A DNA stretch of 32,198 nucleotides, taken from Acidimicrobiia bacterium (GTDB lineage: Bacteria > Actinomycetota > Acidimicrobiia > Acidimicrobiales > Aldehydirespiratoraceae). A program made the translations under genes and the position numbers. Position 1 is the first letter of the stretch; each line of letters starts with the position of its first letter. Location of the stretch: assembly GCA_021296315.1 (NCBI GenBank), contig JAGWAO010000010.1, positions 56,973 to 89,170 on the forward strand. The letters are read 5' to 3'. This document shows, piece by piece, positions 28,503-32,198 of this stretch. The notes under the pieces are model-generated. The model ran no database searches, was not told the DNA's origin, and saw only the letters and a list, made by a program, of their open reading frames with translations.

Positions 28503-28578
28503 GGTGGGCGCGGAGGGACTTGAACCCCCGGCCTCTTCCTTGTAAGGGAAGCGCTCTGAACCGCCTGAGCACGAGCCT
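28502..28578 (-). tRNA. tRNA-Val(TAC)-like gene with anomalous 5' acceptor strand; encoded CCA
   Basis: Minus strand AGGCTCGTGCTCAGGCGGTTCAGAGCGCTTCCCTTACAAGGAAGAGGCCGGGGGTTCAAGTCCCTCCGCGCCCACCA: intact D arm (GCTC/GAGC), anticodon arm (CTTCC-CTTACAA-GGAAG, anticodon TAC), T arm (GGGGG-TTCAAGT-CCCTC), CCA end. The 5' strand AGGCTCG pairs imperfectly with CGCGCCC and one nt between acceptor and D stem is missing. Confidence 0.7.
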
Positions 28579-28652
28579 AACGCCGACTCTCCTTGCGATA
28601 ATGCGGCTCCAAGTCGCTGACGCTGAAGCGGCGGTGGAGTAGTGTGTCCGCG

Positions 28653-29336
28653 ATGAGCTACCCCACCACCATCACCATCGACCGACCCGAGCGGATGGCC
28701 AACTGGCGTCCCATTGGACAGCTGATCCTCGTGCTCCCCCACTATGTCGTTCTGCACACTGTGCTCAACGTCGCGGCCAGCATCACGGCGATCATCTCAT
28801 GGTTCACGGTTCTCGCCACCGGCAAGCTGCCGCCGGGCATCGCCGCCTTCCATGCGACGTATGTGCGCTACCGGGCCCGCACGTTCTCCTACATGCAGTT
28901 CCTCACCGACAAGTATCCGCCGTTCGACTTCACCGGCTCGACGGAGGACCCCGGCGGGGCCGGAATCTCAGTGAACATCTCGCCGCAGCTCGAGAACCGG
29001 AACCGGCTCAGCGTTCTGTTCCGGTTCATCGTGCCGTTCGCCTGGCTGACCATGATCGGCATGATCGGGCTCATGTTCGGGTTCGACTTGCCCGCGTGGG
29101 TCTGGATAGTCGAACTCGTGCTGGGCGCCGTCCTGATTCCCGGCGCCATCTTCTCCACCATTGCCTGGGTGATATCCGCAGTCGCGTCGATCTTCGGTCT
29201 ATTGGCCGTGATCTTCACCGGCCGGTGGCCGGCCGCGCTGTTCCGGGTGTCGGCCGGCTGGGTGCGCGTCGATGCGCGGCTCTGGGCCTATTCGATGCTG
29301 CTCACCGACGAGTACCCGCCGTTCTCGATGGACTGA
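28653..29336 (+). CDS. DUF4389 domain-containing membrane protein
   Basis: Two copies of a YP-hydrophobic-ATGKLPPGIAAFHATYVRYRARTFSYMQFLTDKYPPF-like unit (second: FTGRWPAALFRVSAGWVRVDARLWAYSMLLTDEYPPF), typical of DUF4389. Confidence 0.87.
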   Translation: MSYPTTITIDRPERMANWRPIGQLILVLPHYVVLHTVLNVAASITAIISWFTVLATGKLPPGIAAFHATYVRYRARTFSYMQFLTDKYPPFDFTGSTEDPGGAGISVNISPQLENRNRLSVLFRFIVPFAWLTMIGMIGLMFGFDLPAWVWIVELVLGAVLIPGAIFSTIAWVISAVASIFGLLAVIFTGRWPAALFRVSAGWVRVDARLWAYSMLLTDEYPPFSMD

Positions 29337-29375
29337 CACCGGTCGACCGACGATCGACGGACGATCGGCGTTCGC

Positions 29376-30140
29376 TCAGAACGAATCGGGCGGCGGACCG
29401 GCGCCGGTAAGCCGGCCGTATGCGTCCAACACTTCCTTGAGCAGCCGCGGCGTCGCGGCCACGGGCGCTCGCCTCGTCTCGTGGTCGATCGTGACCAGTT
29501 GCCGTCCGGGTCCGTCGACGACTTCGACGCCGGCCTCGCGGCACACCAGCAGGCCGCCCAGATAGTCCCACGAGCCCAGGCCGCTGGAGGAGAAGTCGAC
29601 GTAGGCGTCGAGGCGCCCGTCGGCCACGCCGCACAGCTCCAATGCCGCAGCCCCCAGCGTCCGGACCTGGGCCCAGCCGCCCGGCCCGGGTGCCTGCCCG
29701 TTCACTGCTATCACCGCGGAGTGCAGCGGCGACTCCTCCCTCGAGGCCAGCCGGGCGCCGTCGCGCCAGGCGCCGCCTCCCCGCCGCGCCTCGAAGCGCT
29801 CGCCGTTGCCGTGGTCGTGCACCACCGCGGCTACCGGGACGTCCTTGTCGACGACGCAGATGCTGGTCGCGAAGTAGCGGATCCCTCGCGAGGCGTTGGT
29901 GGATCCGTCAACCGGGTCCAGCACCGCCACCGGCCCGTCCCCCGCCCCGAGGCCGCTCTCCTCGCTCAGCACTCGCAGGCCGCCGGAGCGCAGCGCGTCG
30001 GTGGCGGCCGCGTCGGCGGCCAGGTCGAAGCCGAACTGGCCCGCCTTGCGACCGGTTGGACCCCAGTCGGTGCAGCCGGCCAGGGCGGTGACGGCGGCGT
30101 CGGCGGCGTCGTTGAGCACATCGAGAATGTCACGGGGCAT
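29376..30140 (-). CDS. inositol monophosphatase family protein
   Basis: LSEESGLG...VAVLDPVDGSTNASRGIRYFATSICVV, GLGSWDYLGGLLVCREAGVEVVDGPG; ATG at 30140 (MPRDILDVLNDAADAAVTALAG). Confidence 0.92.
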   Translation of the reverse strand: MPRDILDVLNDAADAAVTALAGCTDWGPTGRKAGQFGFDLAADAAATDALRSGGLRVLSEESGLGAGDGPVAVLDPVDGSTNASRGIRYFATSICVVDKDVPVAAVVHDHGNGERFEARRGGGAWRDGARLASREESPLHSAVIAVNGQAPGPGGWAQVRTLGAAALELCGVADGRLDAYVDFSSSGLGSWDYLGGLLVCREAGVEVVDGPGRQLVTIDHETRRAPVAATPRLLKEVLDAYGRLTGAGPPPDSF

Positions 30141-30354
30141 CCTCGCCAGTGAACCAGGCCTGCTGCCCGAGTCACACCTCTCGCAGCCCGTCCGGCAAGA
30201 TGTCCGGCACGATACAGTGCCGCACAGTGCCGCTCCGTCCCCCAGATCGTGTACTTGCGACCGCACGCGTGACAGCAGCGGGAACAGTTTCGCCATGTCT
30301 GGAGGCTGTGGCACGCTGTTGCTGGAGCCATCGTTCGATACAAGGGGGGTCCGA

Positions 30355-30924
30355 GTGTCGCTGATCGATCTGCACGGGTTCGTCGCCAATCTCAAGGACC
30401 ACGTGTCAGAGCACGGCTTCCACGTCCACGGTGACCGGCACTTCGTGGAGACCTACTCCAACCGCCAGACGTGGGAGGTCGACCTGCACCCCGACCACGC
30501 CTGCGGCGGGCCGCTGGACATGGTGCTGTGCGTCGAGGCCGAGTCGCGCACCCTGCTGACGTTCGAGGACGATGTGAACAGCCGCCCCGAGGACGAGGAC
30601 CCCGACGATGCCATCACCGTGCCCATGACTCTGAGCTTCGTGCTGCCGCCTCTGCACCTGGGCCCGGACTTGCTGGTCCTCGCCACCGATCTGGCGGCCG
30701 TCGGAGGAACCGATCTCCCGCTGCAGGTCTCGTCCGTCGACCGGGTGGCGGCCGTGACCGACGCCGCGGAGCGGACGGTGAACATCGAGGGCCGCGTCGA
30801 GTTGGCCCTCAGCCGGATCTATCTCGGGCAGGACCTCGAGGTGCTCTGCGAGATGCTCGACCGGGCCCGCAGCGTTTGCGAGTTCCTGCTCGACCGGGCC
30901 CCGGCGTGGCTCGGAGAGTTCTAG
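30355..30924 (+). CDS. hypothetical protein
   Basis: In-frame GTG 30355 preceded by an AAGGGGGG SD-like sequence; VSLIDLHGFVANLKDHVSEHGFHVHGDRHFVETYSNRQTWEVDLHPDHACGGPLDMVLCVEAESRTLLTFEDDV...; no family recognised with confidence. Confidence 0.75.
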   Translation: MSLIDLHGFVANLKDHVSEHGFHVHGDRHFVETYSNRQTWEVDLHPDHACGGPLDMVLCVEAESRTLLTFEDDVNSRPEDEDPDDAITVPMTLSFVLPPLHLGPDLLVLATDLAAVGGTDLPLQVSSVDRVAAVTDAAERTVNIEGRVELALSRIYLGQDLEVLCEMLDRARSVCEFLLDRAPAWLGEF

Positions 30925-30955
30925 GCAGCCCCGGCGAGCCGTAGACGTCCCGCGG

Positions 30956-31411
30956 TCAGGCGCTGATCGCCTTCCGTAGTGTTTCCAGCGCCTTGTCGGC
31001 GTGGATGCGCATATTCAGTTCGGACCGCACCGTCGTCAGCACCGTGCCGCTCCGGTCGATCACAAGGGTCCTGCGCTTGTTCGGCAGGAGGCCTTGGCGG
31101 ACCACGCCGAAGCTGCGAGCGATGTGGCGGCCCGGGTCCGACAGCAGCGGGAAGCCCAAGGCGTTTGCGTCGGCGAATTCGAGTTGCCGGTCAACCTGAT
31201 CGGCGCTGATTCCCACGACGCTGGCTCCGAGTTCGGCGAACTCTGCCGAAAGGTCGCGGAAATGGCAGCTCTGGCGCGTTCAACCGGCGGTCATCGCCTT
31301 GGGGTAGAAGTACATGACGACGGGGCCGACATCGAGCAGGTCGCGCAGGACGACTGTGTTGCCGTGCTGGTCAGGCGCCTCGAAGTCGGGGGCCCTGTCA
31401 CCGATCTTCAC
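30956..31411 (-). CDS. BCP/AhpC-TSA-type peroxiredoxin, candidate selenoprotein with TGA (Sec) at the peroxidatic position (codon 31282..31280)
   Basis: Manual minus-strand translation from GTG 31411: VKIGDRAPDFEAPDQHGNTVVLRDLLDVGPVVMYFYPKAMTAG[TGA]TRQSCHFRDLSAEFAELGASVVGISADQVDRQLEFADANALGFPLLSDPGRHIARSFGVVRQGLLPNKRRTLVIDRSGTVLTTVRSELNMRIHADKALETLRKAISA*. Same frame on both sides of TGA; AGGAGG SD at 31423..31418. The track only reports the C-terminal 86 aa. Confidence 0.85.
31232..31250 (-). promoter_or_regulatory. candidate bacterial SECIS-like hairpin downstream of the in-frame TGA
   Basis: Minus strand TTCGGC-AGAGTTC-GCCGAA, perfect 6-bp stem; apical loop begins 36 nt after TGA with G as second loop base. 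Distance is at the far end of the range I recall for bacterial SECIS elements. Confidence 0.35.
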
Positions 31412-31478
31412 AAGTGTCCTCCTCTGTTCACAAGATGCGCCGCCTCCCGCTGTCTCAGGGTTCAGTATCGCGCGCTCG

Positions 31479-32198
31479 TCAGATCCCGATCGAGGCGGCG
31501 ACCCGGTCGGCGTGGTAGTCGGCCCCTCCCCAGGAGCGGGCCAGCGCCCACGAGCGCTTCAGGTATAGGTGCAGGTCGTACTCGGTGGTGTAGCCGATGG
31601 CTCCGTGGCACTGGAGGGCGGCCCGGCCGGTGACGGCGGCGGCATTGGTGGCCAGCCACTTGGCCTGAGACACCGAGCGGCTGGTGTCGGTGAGACCGTG
31701 GGCGAGCCCGTACGCGGCGTACAGCACCGCCGGACCGGCGAACTCGATCTGGATCCGGGCGTTGGCCAGGTGATGCTTCACGGCCTGGAAGCTCCCGATC
31801 GGCTTGCCGAACTGGTGGCGCTGGGCCGCGTAGCCCACGGTCAGTTCCAGCATGGCCCGGCTCAGCCCCAGCAGTTCGGCTGCGCTGCCGAGCACGCCCC
31901 GCTCGAAGGCCGCCGCCACGGCTACCGCGTCGTCGGTCACCAGGTCCCCGCGACCGCGGGGGCGCACCCGTGCGCAGTGCCTGGAGGCGTCCACGGTCTC
32001 CACCGGCTCGATCTCCAACTCATCGGGCTCGTAGAGCCGCAGCCCGTCGTCGGAGCGGAGCAGGAAGGCCTCGGCGAACGCAGCCGAGGCAACGACAGGG
32101 CGGGCCCTGCCAGCCTCGGCGGTCACCGCCGGATCCACCGCACCGAGGTCTTCGGTCACCGCCGGATCCACCGCACCGAGGTCTTCGGTCACCGCCGG
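31479..32198 (-). CDS. acyl-CoA dehydrogenase, C-terminal part (truncated by window edge)
   Basis: RGVLGSAAELLGLSRAMLELTVGYAAQRHQFGKPIGSFQAVKHHLANARIQIE...CHGAIGYTTEYDLHLYLKRSWAL; ORF open to the window end. Confidence 0.9.
   Translation of the reverse strand, partial: PAVTEDLGAVDPAVTEDLGAVDPAVTAEAGRARPVVASAAFAEAFLLRSDDGLRLYEPDELEIEPVETVDASRHCARVRPRGRGDLVTDDAVAVAAAFERGVLGSAAELLGLSRAMLELTVGYAAQRHQFGKPIGSFQAVKHHLANARIQIEFAGPAVLYAAYGLAHGLTDTSRSVSQAKWLATNAAAVTGRAALQCHGAIGYTTEYDLHLYLKRSWALARSWGGADYHADRVAASIGI
32121..32198. repeat. 33-bp tandem repeat, two full copies plus 12 nt, running off the window
   Basis: ggtcaccgccggatccaccgcaccgaggtcttc at 32121-32153 and identical at 32154-32186, third copy begins 32187; encodes VTEDLGAVDPA in frame with the acyl-CoA dehydrogenase ORF. 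Confidence 0.9.

Noticed and set aside
30214-30233. 10-bp direct repeat ACAGTGCCGC x2
   Set aside because: Only two copies in a GC-rich intergenic region; could be chance.
30956-31411. Peroxiredoxin as a frameshifted or simple pseudogene
   Set aside because: The frame is identical before and after the TGA (31411, 31282 and 31216 are all in phase), the only lesion is at the catalytic Cys codon, and SD and both halves are well preserved.
31001-31633. 210-aa plus-strand ORF across the peroxiredoxin
   Set aside because: Antisense shadow of the peroxiredoxin and acyl-CoA dehydrogenase genes; no recognisable domain.

Overview
GC-rich, actinobacterial-looking (possibly Acidimicrobiia-like) chromosomal window made mostly of ordinary housekeeping genes: a MoxR/DUF58/transglutaminase operon, DUF3040 protein, DNA polymerase IV, an MtrAB-LpqB-like two-component module, phosphofructokinase + ROK glucokinase, GT4 glycosyltransferase + QueG, TrpD, RNase P RNA, zinc-ribbon coiled-coil protein, Gfo/Idh/MocA oxidoreductase, NT5C-like nucleotidase, Dyp-type peroxidase, acyl-CoA synthetase, PntAA/PntAB/PntB transhydrogenase, TrpB2-like enzyme, enoyl-CoA hydratase, DUF4389 protein, inositol monophosphatase family protein and a truncated acyl-CoA dehydrogenase. 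The strongest non-routine signal is a BCP-type peroxiredoxin gene (30956..31411, minus) that the ORF track splits. Its peroxidatic cysteine position is an in-frame TGA, the frame is intact on both sides, and a good Shine-Dalgarno lies upstream, so I read it as a candidate selenoprotein (YFYPKAMTAG-U-TRQSC). Other notable signals: a dispersed two-part intercistronic repeat (about 91-99 nt, at least three full copies plus partial ones) oriented with transcription and often starting on the upstream stop codon; a tRNA-Val(TAC)-like gene with a degenerate 5' acceptor strand whose encoded CCA overlaps the ATG of an enoyl-CoA hydratase; and a 33-bp in-frame tandem repeat in the acyl-CoA dehydrogenase. 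All calls come from reading the sequence; no database search was run.
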